A stretch of DNA of 64,000 bases from Mesosutterella porci (GTDB lineage: Bacteria > Pseudomonadota > Gammaproteobacteria > Burkholderiales > Burkholderiaceae_F): NCBI RefSeq assembly GCF_022134585.1, contig NZ_JAKNCT010000001.1, positions 1-64,000 of the forward strand. Direction: 5' to 3'. The notes under the pieces are model-generated. The model searched no databases and was not told where the DNA came from. It saw only the letters and a program-made list of their open reading frames with translations. The translations under genes were made by a program, and so were the position numbers. This document shows, in pieces, positions 43,648 to 52,091 of this stretch (positions are counted from its first letter, which is position 1; each line of letters opens with the position of its first letter).

Positions 43648-44484
43648 TCAGAAGGCCGGAACCACGGCGCCCTTCAGATTGTCCTCGATGTATTTCTTCA
43701 CCTCGGGGGACTGCAGCGCCCGCACGAGTTTTTGCAGCTCGGGCCGGTTTTCATCGCCCTGGCGGACGACGACGTCGTTCGCATAGGGCGAATCCTTCTC
43801 AATGAACAGCGAGTCCTTGACAGGATTCAGGTTCACCGTGAGGGCGAAGTTCGAATTGATCACGGCAAAATCCACATCCTTCAGGCTGCGGGGCACCTGC
43901 GCGGCCTCAAGCTCCTGCAGCTTGATCGAATGCGGATTCTCGACAATGTCGGCTGGAGTCGAGGCGATCGAACCTCCGTTCTTCAGCTTCAGGACGCCCG
44001 CGGACTGAAGGAGCAGCAGCGCCCTGCCGCCGTTGGTCGGGTCGTTCGGAATCGCGATCTTCGCTCCCTTCGGAATCGCCTTCAGATCTTTGGACTTGCC
44101 GCCGTAAATGCCCATCGGCTCGATGTGGATGGGAGCAAGCGCTGCAAGGTGCGTCTTGTGATTTTTCTGGAAGTCATCCAGGTAGGGCTTGTGCTGGAAG
44201 AAATTCGCGTCGAGATCCTTGGACTCGAGAGCCATATTGGGCTGCACGTAGTCGTTGAACTCGACGATCTGAAGCTTGACGCCCTGCTTCTCAAGCAGCG
44301 GGGCGGCCACTTTCAGCAGGTCACCGTGCGGCACAGGCGTCGCGCCCACCTTGATCGTCACCGTGCCGGCGGCAGCGGCGGCGCCTGAGGAGGCAGCGGC
44401 CGAGCCGTCTTTTTTGCCGCAGGCGGAAAGTACTGCCGTGAACGCCGCTGCGGCGGCCGCGCTGAATAACTGACGTCTTTGCAT
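43648..44484 (-). CDS. metQ: MetQ/NlpA-family lipoprotein (second copy)
   Basis: 278 residues from the ATG with AGGGG eight bases upstream. The signal peptide ends in FTAVLSAC (lipidated Cys22), followed by a Gly/Ser/Ala linker. ANFFQHKPYLDDFQ, IPNDPTNGGRALLLL, LQELEAAQVPRSLKDVDFAVINSNFA and DSPYANDVVVRQGDE are the conserved ligand-site blocks. It differs from the copy at 6811 in much of its length, so the two are old paralogues that may bind different amino acids. No metN or metI is near. It is divergent from a LysR gene with overlapping promoters, so LysR control is likely. Confidence 0.92.
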   Translation of the reverse strand: MQRRQLFSAAAAAAFTAVLSACGKKDGSAAASSGAAAAAGTVTIKVGATPVPHGDLLKVAAPLLEKQGVKLQIVEFNDYVQPNMALESKDLDANFFQHKPYLDDFQKNHKTHLAALAPIHIEPMGIYGGKSKDLKAIPKGAKIAIPNDPTNGGRALLLLQSAGVLKLKNGGSIASTPADIVENPHSIKLQELEAAQVPRSLKDVDFAVINSNFALTVNLNPVKDSLFIEKDSPYANDVVVRQGDENRPELQKLVRALQSPEVKKYIEDNLKGAVVPAF

Positions 44485-44566
44485 CTCTAGATCCCCTGAA
44501 ACAAAGTGGATTGAGGAAATTTGAAGCGTATCAAAGTTTACCCCGCCGATGCGAAGCATCGGTCAT

Positions 44567-44594
44567 ATTATGGGTAAAAGATTTATACTTTCAA
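44567..44594 (-). promoter_or_regulatory. Probable metQ (second copy) promoter
   Basis: On the minus strand TTGAAA (44589-44594) and CATAAT (44567-44572) are 16 bases apart, leaving a leader of about 75 bases. Confidence 0.5.
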
Positions 44595-44612
44595 TTTGAA
44601 ATAACTTTCATT

Positions 44613-44640
44613 TTATAATTTCATAAGGTCTCGCTATAAT
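44613..44640 (+). promoter_or_regulatory. Probable promoter of the divergent LysR gene
   Basis: A consensus TATAAT (44635-44640) lies 16 bases after a weak TTATAA. It is 20-70 bases from the divergent metQ promoter, so one bound LysR dimer pair could serve both. Confidence 0.5.
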
Positions 44641-44700
44641 ATCAATAAGTGCAGTCGCATAACAGCTGCCTGTCTGCAGTTGCTTTTTAAGGAATCAACT

Positions 44701-45630
44701 GTGACTATGAATGAAAAGCCTTATCAATATGTTCAGGCGCTGCTGAGTGCAGGCAGCTTTTCGAAGGCTGCCAAGCGGCTCAACATCTCCCAGCCCTCCC
44801 TCTCGCAGTTCATCATGAGGCTGGAAAAAGACGCTGGCGCGGTGCTCATAGACCGGCTCGCCAGGCCGCTGAAGCTCACGCCCGCCGGCATGTGCTGGTG
44901 CGAAGCGGAGAAAAACGTGAGCAAGATCCGCGAGCTCTGCAGAATCCAGATCCGGGACATGGGCGAAGGGATCGTGGGCAAGCTCAGCGTGGGCACGCCC
45001 TACTACTTCGAGAGCTACTTCCTTTCAAACGTCCTGCCCTCCTTCCTCGAGTCCTATCCCGAGGTCGAAATCTCCATCGAGGAGAAAGACGACCAGAAGC
45101 TCGAGGAGCTCGTGGCAGCCTCGAGGCTCGACCTCGCGATCGTTCCCGCTCCCCGCGAGGATCCCGGGATCGCCTCGGAGCTTCTGTTCTGCGAGCCGTG
45201 CCTGGTCGCCGTACGAAAGGACGACCCGGTCTGCGCCGAGGCGAATTCCGACGGTTCGATCGACTTCGAAAAATTCGACCGCAGGCCCTTTGTCGCCGTG
45301 AAGCCCACGGTGAGACTCCGCGGCGTGTACAACAGCCTGTGCGCGAGGACCAAAACCCAGCCGCGCATCGCCGTGGAGTGCGGAGACCTCACGACCGCCC
45401 TCTCGCATACGATCTCAGGGCTCGGTCCGTCGCTTGTGACGGAAATGATGGCGAGGCAGTTCCGGGACAAGGCGCCCCTCGAGTTCTTCATCCTCAGGCC
45501 CATCGTCGACCCGATCCGGATCTGCGCCATTTACAGCGACACCCGGTATCTCTCGAAAGCGGGGCATTCGTTCATCGAGGCCATGAAGCGGGCAGCCGAC
45601 AAGATGAACGCCCAAGAAGCCAAAGCCTGA
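44701..45630 (+). CDS. LysR-family transcriptional regulator (next to metQ)
   Basis: 309 residues from the GTG, which has AAGGA seven bases before it; an ATG two codons later is possible. The helix-turn-helix is AGSFSKAAKRLNISQPSLSQFIMRLEKDAGAVLIDRLARPLKLTPAG. The effector domain has LSVGTPYYFESYFLSNVLPSFLESYPEVEISIEE and RLDLAIVPAPREDPGIASE. Divergent from the second metQ copy across 216 bases. Its natural target is probably that gene, with an amino acid as effector. Confidence 0.9.
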   Translation: MTMNEKPYQYVQALLSAGSFSKAAKRLNISQPSLSQFIMRLEKDAGAVLIDRLARPLKLTPAGMCWCEAEKNVSKIRELCRIQIRDMGEGIVGKLSVGTPYYFESYFLSNVLPSFLESYPEVEISIEEKDDQKLEELVAASRLDLAIVPAPREDPGIASELLFCEPCLVAVRKDDPVCAEANSDGSIDFEKFDRRPFVAVKPTVRLRGVYNSLCARTKTQPRIAVECGDLTTALSHTISGLGPSLVTEMMARQFRDKAPLEFFILRPIVDPIRICAIYSDTRYLSKAGHSFIEAMKRAADKMNAQEAKA

Positions 45631-45658
45631 GAGCCGCGCCGCCTGCCGTTTCCTTTTT

Positions 45659-46114
45659 TCAGGAGCGGAATTTCAGCTCCGCAGTGCCGGGGTCGCGCAC
45701 ATAGGGGGCGAGCAGCGGCCGGAAGCGCGCCGGTATCTCCACGGGTTCGAAGCTCCCGTCGCTCCTGGGCCGGCAGAACACGAGCGTCTCCGCAATCCAG
45801 ACCAGAGGGCGGCCTTCCTTGGTGAGCTCGAAGGCGAAGCGAATTGAAGTGCGGCCGAGCCGCTCGATCCAGAGCCTGAAGACAAGCCTGTCACCCGGGC
45901 GCACCGGCGCCGCGAACTCCGCCTTCGCCCCGGCCATGGGCGTAAAAAGTCCGTCGGTCACCCCCGGCCCGAAGACCGGCTCATGCAGCACGCGGCGAAA
46001 GAACGCCTCCTCCGTGTCGACCGCCCAGCCGAAAAAATAAGGATGGAAGGCGAGCCCCGTGGAGTCGCTGTGAGAGAAATGCACCTCGAAAGGCACCTCG
46101 AAAACACGCCCCAT
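45659..46114 (-). CDS. Hotdog-fold acyl-CoA thioesterase (4HBT family)
   Basis: 151 residues. FEVHFSHSDSTGLAFHPYFFGWAVDTEEAFF carries the 4HBT-type active-site motif, with Asp in SDSTG where family members have DxxG, and a Tyr/Phe-rich helix. PVRPGDRLVFRLWIERLGRTSIRFAFEL is the central strand pair. Similar enzymes split 4-hydroxybenzoyl-CoA or short acyl-CoA thioesters in the cytoplasm; the substrate here is open. The ATG is two bases after the coaX stop, so the two form an operon. Confidence 0.85.
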   Translation of the reverse strand: MGRVFEVPFEVHFSHSDSTGLAFHPYFFGWAVDTEEAFFRRVLHEPVFGPGVTDGLFTPMAGAKAEFAAPVRPGDRLVFRLWIERLGRTSIRFAFELTKEGRPLVWIAETLVFCRPRSDGSFEPVEIPARFRPLLAPYVRDPGTAELKFRS

Positions 46115-46116
46115 GG

Positions 46117-46890
46117 CTAGTGCTCCTTTTCCGCCTCGCTCGCCACCCGGGCTGCCAGCCCGGTGATCACGAGGTTGTCGTCGAAAACCGCCCGCGGGAA
46201 CCTTTCCCTGATCTCAAACTCGAAAAAACGGGCCGCGCCGCCCGTGACCACGAGCTTCACTGAGGCGTCCTCGCCGAGAGAGGCGAGCCCCCCGCGCATG
46301 AACCCCTCGATGCAGTCGAAGATGCCGGTGGTCACGGCGTCGTTCGTATTGAGCGGAAAGCGGCTGAGGGTGCCGGGCGCAATCGACTTGAGGCGCGCCG
46401 CCCCGCCCATGAGCATCGTGTACATCATGGTGGGCCCGGGAGCGATGCGCCCTCCGAGATACTCGTAGCGGGACTCGCCCAGGCAGTGGATGGAGTCGGC
46501 GGTGAGCGCCGTGCCCATCTGGATCACGAGAAGGCCTGTGCCCGGATGCTTAGCCACGGCACCGATCGCCGCATACCAGCGGTCCGCCCCGAGCTTGGAG
46601 TAGTCCTCGTAGCGGTTTTCAAGCGTTAAGCGGCCGCGGAAAATCCGCTGGCTGCCCAGCCACTCGACCCGCGTCCGGCGGCACACGGCGTTGAGGGTTT
46701 CTGCAACCCTGGCGTCTGCGACGGTGCAGGCGTAGATGAGCTCGGGGCGCTGCTTCTGGTAGAAGTCGCGCACCTGCTCGGCGAGCTCGATGGGGTCGCT
46801 GTAGACCATGACCCCGGTGTTCTGGGGCGTTGAAATCGCAGCCCACTTGAGAGCCGAGTTGCCGATGTCTATTAAGAATGTTCCGCTCAA
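46117..46890 (-). CDS. coaX: Type III pantothenate kinase
   Basis: Phosphorylates pantothenate, the first step of coenzyme A synthesis, with monovalent cation and without feedback by CoA. 257 residues. FLIDIGNSALKWA is the phosphate-1 motif. LGADRWYAAIGA and LLVIQMGTALTADSIHCLGESRYEYLGGRIAPGPTMMYTML are the substrate and Asp/Thr blocks. LVVTGGAARFFEFEI is the phosphate-2 motif. The frame runs 13 codons upstream to a GTG; the TTG at 46890, with GCAGGAGC nine bases ahead, fits the family start better. A CoA-linked thioesterase follows directly. Confidence 0.92.
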   Translation of the reverse strand: MSGTFLIDIGNSALKWAAISTPQNTGVMVYSDPIELAEQVRDFYQKQRPELIYACTVADARVAETLNAVCRRTRVEWLGSQRIFRGRLTLENRYEDYSKLGADRWYAAIGAVAKHPGTGLLVIQMGTALTADSIHCLGESRYEYLGGRIAPGPTMMYTMLMGGAARLKSIAPGTLSRFPLNTNDAVTTGIFDCIEGFMRGGLASLGEDASVKLVVTGGAARFFEFEIRERFPRAVFDDNLVITGLAARVASEAEKEH

Positions 46891-46948
46891 AGTTCCAAGC
46901 TCCTGCCTGCGTGGGCCTGTTCGAAGCACTCTATCCTAGCACCCGGCG

Positions 46949-46980
46949 AAAAAAAAGCCGGACTGCTTGTTAGTCCGGCT
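46949..46980 (-). terminator. Rho-independent terminator (strong)
   Basis: A nine-base perfect stem with a seven-base loop and an A run (46949-46956) that is a T run on the minus strand. It lies upstream of coaX and would stop any transcript from the right. Confidence 0.85.
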
Positions 46981-47012
46981 TTGAAAAAGGAGAGTTCTCA
47001 GCAACTCAACTC
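46949..47012 (-). ncRNA. Candidate small RNA with an unpaired CUCUCCUUUUUC stretch
   Basis: On the minus strand a promoter-like TTTAAG (47040-47045) and CATAAC (47017-47022) are 17 bases apart. About 62 bases later comes a strong terminator: AGCCGGACT pairs with AGTCCGGCT (46956-46964 and 46972-46980), then seven or more T. No protein frame lies between, and no minus-strand gene to the right needs this terminator. The region before the hairpin includes a run that could pair with ribosome-binding sites. Both boxes are weak, so the transcript is a prediction. Confidence 0.35.
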
Positions 47013-47177
47013 ATCTGTTATGTATATTGCACCTCGAGCCTTAAAGCGAGCTTAAACAGGGCCGGGCCGCAGGCCCCTTCGGACAGCTTTGCCGGAGCCT
47101 TAGCTGATAAAATAAAGAAAACAATCCTATGGACAGCGCTTAATTATGGCTGCTGTCCTATCCATAAGGAGCTGAAC

Positions 47178-47861
47178 GTGCGCAACAATACCAGTATCTT
47201 TCTGCTGAAAGCGACCATCGGGATTCTCCTTCTCGTCGTGGTCGGCCTGCTGGCCGGGCCCTTCTTTGTGTCTGACCCCAGCATCCAGAAATCCATCGCC
47301 AAGGACCTCACCTTCATAGCCGCGGGCCTCATCGTGCTCGCGGTCATCGCGTTCCTGGTGAACATGATCGAGGTCAAAAGAGAAATCAACAAAGCTGCGA
47401 ATTCCGGGGCAACGGACCGCCCGTTCTCTGAAAACAGCCTGTTTGACGCCAAGGTGCACGCCATGCACGACCGCGCGAGAAAAGGCATGCACATGTATCC
47501 GGAGGGACATGTCTGCAAGGTGAAAATCCACCCGATGGACATGGTGATGAAAGCGGTAGACCCCGACGACATCATCGTCGACTGCTACGGCTCCGACAAG
47601 GAGGGGTTCCGCACCCGCTTCTACGGCTCGCTCGACGGCGGGCTCAACTGGTACGAGCTCACGCAGCCCTCCTCGCCCAGCGACCGGAAGGCCATCCTGA
47701 AGGTCGCCCTGGGGCTGAGCTCCATCCACGACTATGCCAACCGCATGCGCTCCAACGGCGTGGCAAAAACGCTGGGCAGCAAGGCCGAGATCAGCGGCCA
47801 GCCCACCCTCGCCGATGGCGTGCGCAACAGCAGCCTGGAGCAGAAGAACCTGAAGCTTTAA
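47178..47861 (+). CDS. Hypothetical membrane-anchored protein
   Basis: 227 residues from a GTG with AAGGAG nearby. Two hydrophobic segments at about 10-29 (LKATIGILLLVVVGLLAGPF) and 41-63 (KDLTFIAAGLIVLAVIAFLVNMI) are followed by a soluble domain. That domain holds CKVKIHPMDMVMKAVDPDDIIVDCYGSDKEGFRTRFYGSLDGGLNWYELTQPSS. I recognise no family. The C-terminal domain is likely cytoplasmic or periplasmic; orientation cannot be set. Confidence 0.65.
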   Translation: MRNNTSIFLLKATIGILLLVVVGLLAGPFFVSDPSIQKSIAKDLTFIAAGLIVLAVIAFLVNMIEVKREINKAANSGATDRPFSENSLFDAKVHAMHDRARKGMHMYPEGHVCKVKIHPMDMVMKAVDPDDIIVDCYGSDKEGFRTRFYGSLDGGLNWYELTQPSSPSDRKAILKVALGLSSIHDYANRMRSNGVAKTLGSKAEISGQPTLADGVRNSSLEQKNLKL

Positions 47862-47904
47862 GGAACGGGCTGGGATATACTCCCTGGCCTCTGGCTTCGC
47901 CCAA

Positions 47905-47940
47905 CCCCGGAAGGCGGCACGCTTTCCGGGGATTTTCTTT
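47905..47940 (+). terminator. Rho-independent terminator
   Basis: CCCCGGAA (47905-47912) pairs with TTCCGGGG (47924-47931), then a T-rich stretch. It lies between two convergent genes. Confidence 0.6.
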
Positions 47941-47969
47941 TTCGGGAGAAGAGCCTGCGCGGCCAGGTC

Positions 47970-48380
47970 TTAGAAATCCGTCACGCGGCGGCGGCTCTGC
48001 TTGATCGCGCTGCGCGCGGCCTTGGCGCGGCGGCGGCGCACGCGGCTTGCTTTGGTGGGCCGGGTCGGAATGCGGGGCTCGGGCACGAGAGAGGCTTCCT
48101 CGACCAGCGCACTGAGCCTCTCCAGGGCGTCCTCGAGGTTCTGCTCCTGGGTCCGGTGAACCTCGCTTTTGATGGCGATCACGCCCTCGGAGCTGATTCT
48201 GCGGTCGCGAAGCGCGAGCAGCCTCTGCTTGATCCGCTCGGGCAGGGAGCTTGCACGGATATCAAACACAAGCCTCACCGCCGTGGCCACCTTGTTCACG
48301 TTCTGGCCGCCCGCGCCCTGGCTGCGGACCGCGCTCCAGCTGGCTTCAGATTTCTCGAACCTGTAGGGTATTCTCCTCAT
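47970..48380 (-). CDS. arfB: Peptidyl-tRNA hydrolase ArfB (alternative ribosome rescue)
   Basis: Frees stalled ribosomes by hydrolysing peptidyl-tRNA, with its basic tail in the mRNA channel. 136 residues from the ATG with GGAAAGG upstream. ASWSAVRSQGAGGQNVNKVATAVRLVFDI contains the catalytic GGQ loop. The C-terminal TKASRVRRRRAKAARSAIKQSRRR is the ribosome-binding tail. The length is short like E. coli YaeJ and unlike full release factors. Confidence 0.92.
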   Translation of the reverse strand: MRRIPYRFEKSEASWSAVRSQGAGGQNVNKVATAVRLVFDIRASSLPERIKQRLLALRDRRISSEGVIAIKSEVHRTQEQNLEDALERLSALVEEASLVPEPRIPTRPTKASRVRRRRAKAARSAIKQSRRRVTDF

Positions 48381-48463
48381 GATTGCCTTTCCAAGCCACC
48401 GGCCTGCCCCCTTAAAGGGCGCTGTGTGCCACAATGAACAGGTCTTTCTTCCAACTAAGAATT

Positions 48464-48751
48464 ATGACAGCCACGAAAATTTTTGTCGCAGCCATCGCCG
48501 CCACGGTTCTTCTCAGCGGATGCGACCGCGCCGTCACCCGGATCTTCTCGCCTTATGAAAACGACAGCCGCAACGTAAAGCGCATCGGAACCGCCGTGGG
48601 GTCTCCCATTTACCGCATCACTGACGGAGACCTCACCTGCATTGCTGTTTTCACGCCTCAGGGAGACAGCACCGCTATTTCCTGCGTCCGCTCGGACGGG
48701 ACTCCTGCTGCGGCCCCCGATGCCGCCAGGAGCCAGAAGGGATCCTTCTGA
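48464..48751 (+). CDS. Small lipoprotein, function unknown
   Basis: 95 residues from the ATG at 48464; an ATG at 48434 gives ten more residues but a poorer signal. TATKIFVAAIAATVLLSGC is a lipoprotein signal with Cys20 in LLSGC. The short mature part (NVKRIGTAVGSPIYRITDGDLTCIAVFTPQGDSTAISCVRSDG) has two Cys that may pair. No family recognised. Confidence 0.65.
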   Translation: MTATKIFVAAIAATVLLSGCDRAVTRIFSPYENDSRNVKRIGTAVGSPIYRITDGDLTCIAVFTPQGDSTAISCVRSDGTPAAAPDAARSQKGSF

Positions 48752-48819
48752 GGGAGCGCGGAAAAAAACGCACCGGCCCGGGGCTGCGGGCCCGCTCCCC
48801 TGCGCTTTTTTCTCCCGGC

Positions 48820-49746
48820 CTAAGAGCGGCGCCTGTTCCAAAGGGGCCCCATGAAGCCCACCTGAATGGTCGAGGCCCAGCAGACCAGAGAGCCCGCAAC
48901 CACAACGAGGACTCCGCCCCAGAATCCCGTTGGCAGCGACGCATCGAGCAGGACCGCGCCGAACAGACAGGAGAGCACGGGCGTGAAGTAGGACGCAATC
49001 GCAAGAATGGTGATGCTGCCTTTCTGAACGCCCACGGTCCACACTGCGTAGGAGCCTCCCATGACGCAGCCGGCGGCCAGGCAGATGAGCAGCCCCGAGG
49101 CCGTGAAAGACGCCGGAGCCGGGACTCCTCCTGCGAGAGCGAGCAGGCCGAAAATGGCGGCGTCGATCGTGAAAATCAGGGCCGTGGGATTCTCTCCGCC
49201 GCCCCAGGCCCTGGTGGCCGAGCTGTAGAGCGCCCAGGCAATGGCTCCGCACAGCGCGAGCAGGTAGCTCAGGGGATTGTCCCTCATGTGCCGGAGCATC
49301 TCCGCCGGGTGAAAGCCCGCCGAACCCGAAATCACCTCGCCCAGCCCGTAAAGAGCGAGCAGAAAGCCGATTACGACGTACCACCGCGCGCGCTGCCCGT
49401 TGAACAGGATCGCAGCGATGATGGTGAGGCTCGGCCAGAGGTAGTTCACCATGCCCACCTCGAGCGTCTGGCGGCCGCCGTCAGAGATCTGGAGAGAAAA
49501 GGTAAAGCAGACGGAACAGGCAATCGCGCAGGGAATGCCGCACAGAAGATACCTGAGCGGCATCCGGCCGATCCTCGGCCAGCCGAAAATGACGAGGGCG
49601 AAAATCGCCCCGATCAAGTAACAGAGCGCGAGCCCCCGGGCCATGCCCGCCATCTCCTCGACAAGCCGTATCATGCCGACGGAGAGCCCCCACAGCACCG
49701 GGGCCAGCAGCCCCACAAGCGTTGCTCGTTTTTTTTCAGAAAACAC
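48820..49746 (-). CDS. yddG: Aromatic amino acid exporter YddG (DMT family)
   Basis: 308 residues with ten transmembrane helices. RATLVGLLAPVLWGLSVGMIRLV, GWPRIGRMPLRYLLCGIPCAIACSVCFTFSL, EVGMVNYLWPSLTIIAAILFNGQRARWYVVIGFLLALYGLG and NPLSYLLALCGAIAWALYSSATRAW align with YddG of enterobacteria. The predicted role is export of Phe, Tyr and Trp. AGGAGGAGG lies just before the GTG at 49746, which I prefer over the upstream ATG. Confidence 0.9.
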   Translation of the reverse strand: MFSEKKRATLVGLLAPVLWGLSVGMIRLVEEMAGMARGLALCYLIGAIFALVIFGWPRIGRMPLRYLLCGIPCAIACSVCFTFSLQISDGGRQTLEVGMVNYLWPSLTIIAAILFNGQRARWYVVIGFLLALYGLGEVISGSAGFHPAEMLRHMRDNPLSYLLALCGAIAWALYSSATRAWGGGENPTALIFTIDAAIFGLLALAGGVPAPASFTASGLLICLAAGCVMGGSYAVWTVGVQKGSITILAIASYFTPVLSCLFGAVLLDASLPTGFWGGVLVVVAGSLVCWASTIQVGFMGPLWNRRRS

Positions 49747-49912
49747 AGCCCTCCTCCTGAGACAGGCCGCGGGCACTGTCCCTCTGCGGCGAAGTCTAAA
49801 CCTTCCAGAAAAGCGCGGCTCGGGCGATAATTAGCTGGTTGCGCCCTTAAAAAGGGGCGCCGCAGGCTCCAAAAGCAAACCAACGCTCCCGTTTTCCCTA
49901 CTGAGGAACAAC

Positions 49913-52015
49913 ATGAACTTATCTGCTGTCATGAAACCTCGGGCCATCGCCCTGATCGGGGCCTCCGCCCGTGAACACACGATCGGCCACGACCTGTTCT
50001 GCCGTCTTACCGACTATGGCTACAAGGGCGAACTCTATCTTGTCAATCCCAAGGGAGGAGAAATCGGCGGACGCCACGTCTACAAAAGCGTGCCGGAGCT
50101 TCCTCAGGGAATAGACCTCGCGATCATTGCTATCAACGCGAAGTTTGTGCTGGATACGGTGGATCAGTGCCATGAGAAGGGCATTCAAGGGCTGGTCGTG
50201 ATTTCCGCAGGCTTCAAGGAGACGGGGCCCGCTGGCCGCGAGCTCGAGGCGGCCCTCGCCGCAAAGGTGAGGGAATACGGCATGACCCTCGTCGGCCCGA
50301 ACTGCCTGGGCGTTGTGAACACGCATCCTTCGGTTCGGATGGACGGCTGCTTTGCCGAATCGCTGCCGCGGCGCGGCGACATCGGCTTTGTGTCGCAGTC
50401 CGGCGCCCTGGGCGGGGGCATCCTCAACATCCTGAAGGACCTGGGGATCGGCTTCGCCCAGTTCATCTCAATCGGCAACCAGGCCGACGTGAACGCCGCC
50501 TCGGCCATCGCCTACTGGGAAAATGAGGACGACGTCCGGCAGATCCTCCTTTATATGGAGTCGATCCTGCAGCCTCAGGAGTTCAGGAGGCTCGCGACTC
50601 GCACGAGCCGCCGCAAGCCCATCCTCGCGCTCAAGGCAGGCCGTTCCGCGGCCGGGGCGAGCGCCGCCTCTTCGCACACCGGGTCTCTCGCCGGCGCCGA
50701 CCGGGCGGCCGACGCCCTCCTGCATCAGTCCGGCGTGATCCGCGAGCGCTCGCTCAAGGACCTCTTCTCCTCTGCGAAGGCGTTCTCCCTGTGCCCGATT
50801 CCGAAGGGCGACCGCATCGCCATCGTGACCAACTCCGGCGGCCCCGCCATCATGGCGACCGATGCCGTGGAAGATTACGGGATGCAGATGGCGAAGCTCT
50901 CCGAGGAGACCAAGGAGCAGCTGCGCTCGTTTCTTCCGCCGGCCGCGTCCGTCAAGAACCCTGTCGACATGATCGCCTCGGCCCCGCTCGAGCACTACAG
51001 GCGCACGCTCGAGACGGTGCTTGCCGACCCCGGCGTGGACATGGTGCTCGTGATCTACCTGCCGTTCCTCGGCCTGAAGGACACGGACGTTGCCCAGGCC
51101 GTCATGGACATCCGGGCCAAGCACCCCGAAAAGCCCATTGCCGGGGTGTTCATGACAACGCAGGAGTTCTTCACCTCACTTTCCGGGCGCGACGTCACCG
51201 TGCCCTTCTACATGTACTCCGAAGAGGGCATTGCGGCGTTTGACCGCCTCAACCGCCAGAGAAAGTGGCTCGCAAGGCCCGAAGGGAAGATTCCTTCCTA
51301 TGAAACGGACCGCGGCGCGGCGCGCGCGCTGCTCGATGCCGCGCGCGGAGAATCCCGCGACACCCTCACCACGCGCGAGAGCATCGCGCTGCTCGATGCC
51401 TACGGCATACGCACCTGCCGCTCGAAGCTCGCCCGCAGCGAAGACGAGGCGGCTGAGTTCGCAAACCAGATCGGCTACCCGGTCGTGATGAAGATGACTT
51501 CGAAGACCACCTCCCACAAGACCGATGTGGGCGGCGTGCGCGTCGGCATCCGCTCCGAAGAGGATCTGCGCGCGCAGTACAGGGACCTTCTTGCGAAGCT
51601 CACCGAGCGCGGCCTCGAAAAAGGGCTCGAGGGCGTACTCATCCAGGAGATGGTCAGCGGCAAGCGCGAGATGGTCTGCGGACTCGCCACGGATCCCCAG
51701 TACGGGCCGATGATCATGTTCGGCCTCGGCGGCGTGTTCGTGGAAGTGATGAAAGACGTCTGCTTCAGGCTTGCTCCTCTCACCGACCAGGACGCCGCGG
51801 AAATGATCCGCTCGGTGAAGGCCTGGAAGCTGCTGGAGGGCGCCCGCGGCCTCAAGCCCGCCCAGACCGGCCGGATCGAAGAGACGCTGCTGAGGATCTC
51901 GCAGCTTGTCGCGGACTTCCCGGAGATCTCCGAGCTTGACATCAACCCACTCATCGTCTCAGACCGCGACGGCGAGCCCATCGCCGTCGACGCCCGCGTG
52001 AAGCTGAAGGCCTGA
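49913..52015 (+). CDS. ADP-forming acyl-CoA synthetase (acetate-CoA ligase, NDP-forming type)
   Basis: 700 residues. Domains: CoA-binding Rossmann-type (about 1-130, MKPRAIALIGASAREHTIGHDLFCRL), succinyl-CoA-ligase-like (about 145-430) with SGALGGGILNILKDLGIGFAQFISIGNQ and the active His in SSHTGSLAGADRAADAL, and an ATP-grasp C-terminal part (about 470-700, YGIRTCRS, GYPVVMKMTSKTTSHKTDVGGVRVGI, LGGVFVEVMKDVCFRLAPL). It interconverts acyl-CoA plus ADP with acid plus ATP, conserving energy from amino-acid fermentation. AGGAACAAC precedes the ATG. Confidence 0.9.
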   Translation: MNLSAVMKPRAIALIGASAREHTIGHDLFCRLTDYGYKGELYLVNPKGGEIGGRHVYKSVPELPQGIDLAIIAINAKFVLDTVDQCHEKGIQGLVVISAGFKETGPAGRELEAALAAKVREYGMTLVGPNCLGVVNTHPSVRMDGCFAESLPRRGDIGFVSQSGALGGGILNILKDLGIGFAQFISIGNQADVNAASAIAYWENEDDVRQILLYMESILQPQEFRRLATRTSRRKPILALKAGRSAAGASAASSHTGSLAGADRAADALLHQSGVIRERSLKDLFSSAKAFSLCPIPKGDRIAIVTNSGGPAIMATDAVEDYGMQMAKLSEETKEQLRSFLPPAASVKNPVDMIASAPLEHYRRTLETVLADPGVDMVLVIYLPFLGLKDTDVAQAVMDIRAKHPEKPIAGVFMTTQEFFTSLSGRDVTVPFYMYSEEGIAAFDRLNRQRKWLARPEGKIPSYETDRGAARALLDAARGESRDTLTTRESIALLDAYGIRTCRSKLARSEDEAAEFANQIGYPVVMKMTSKTTSHKTDVGGVRVGIRSEEDLRAQYRDLLAKLTERGLEKGLEGVLIQEMVSGKREMVCGLATDPQYGPMIMFGLGGVFVEVMKDVCFRLAPLTDQDAAEMIRSVKAWKLLEGARGLKPAQTGRIEETLLRISQLVADFPEISELDINPLIVSDRDGEPIAVDARVKLKA

Positions 52016-52091
52016 GGCCCGCGCGGCTTTAAAAGGAGAGCCCCGGGCGGGGCGCGGCCCAAGCGCTTCGCCCGGGACTGAACAAAAAGCG

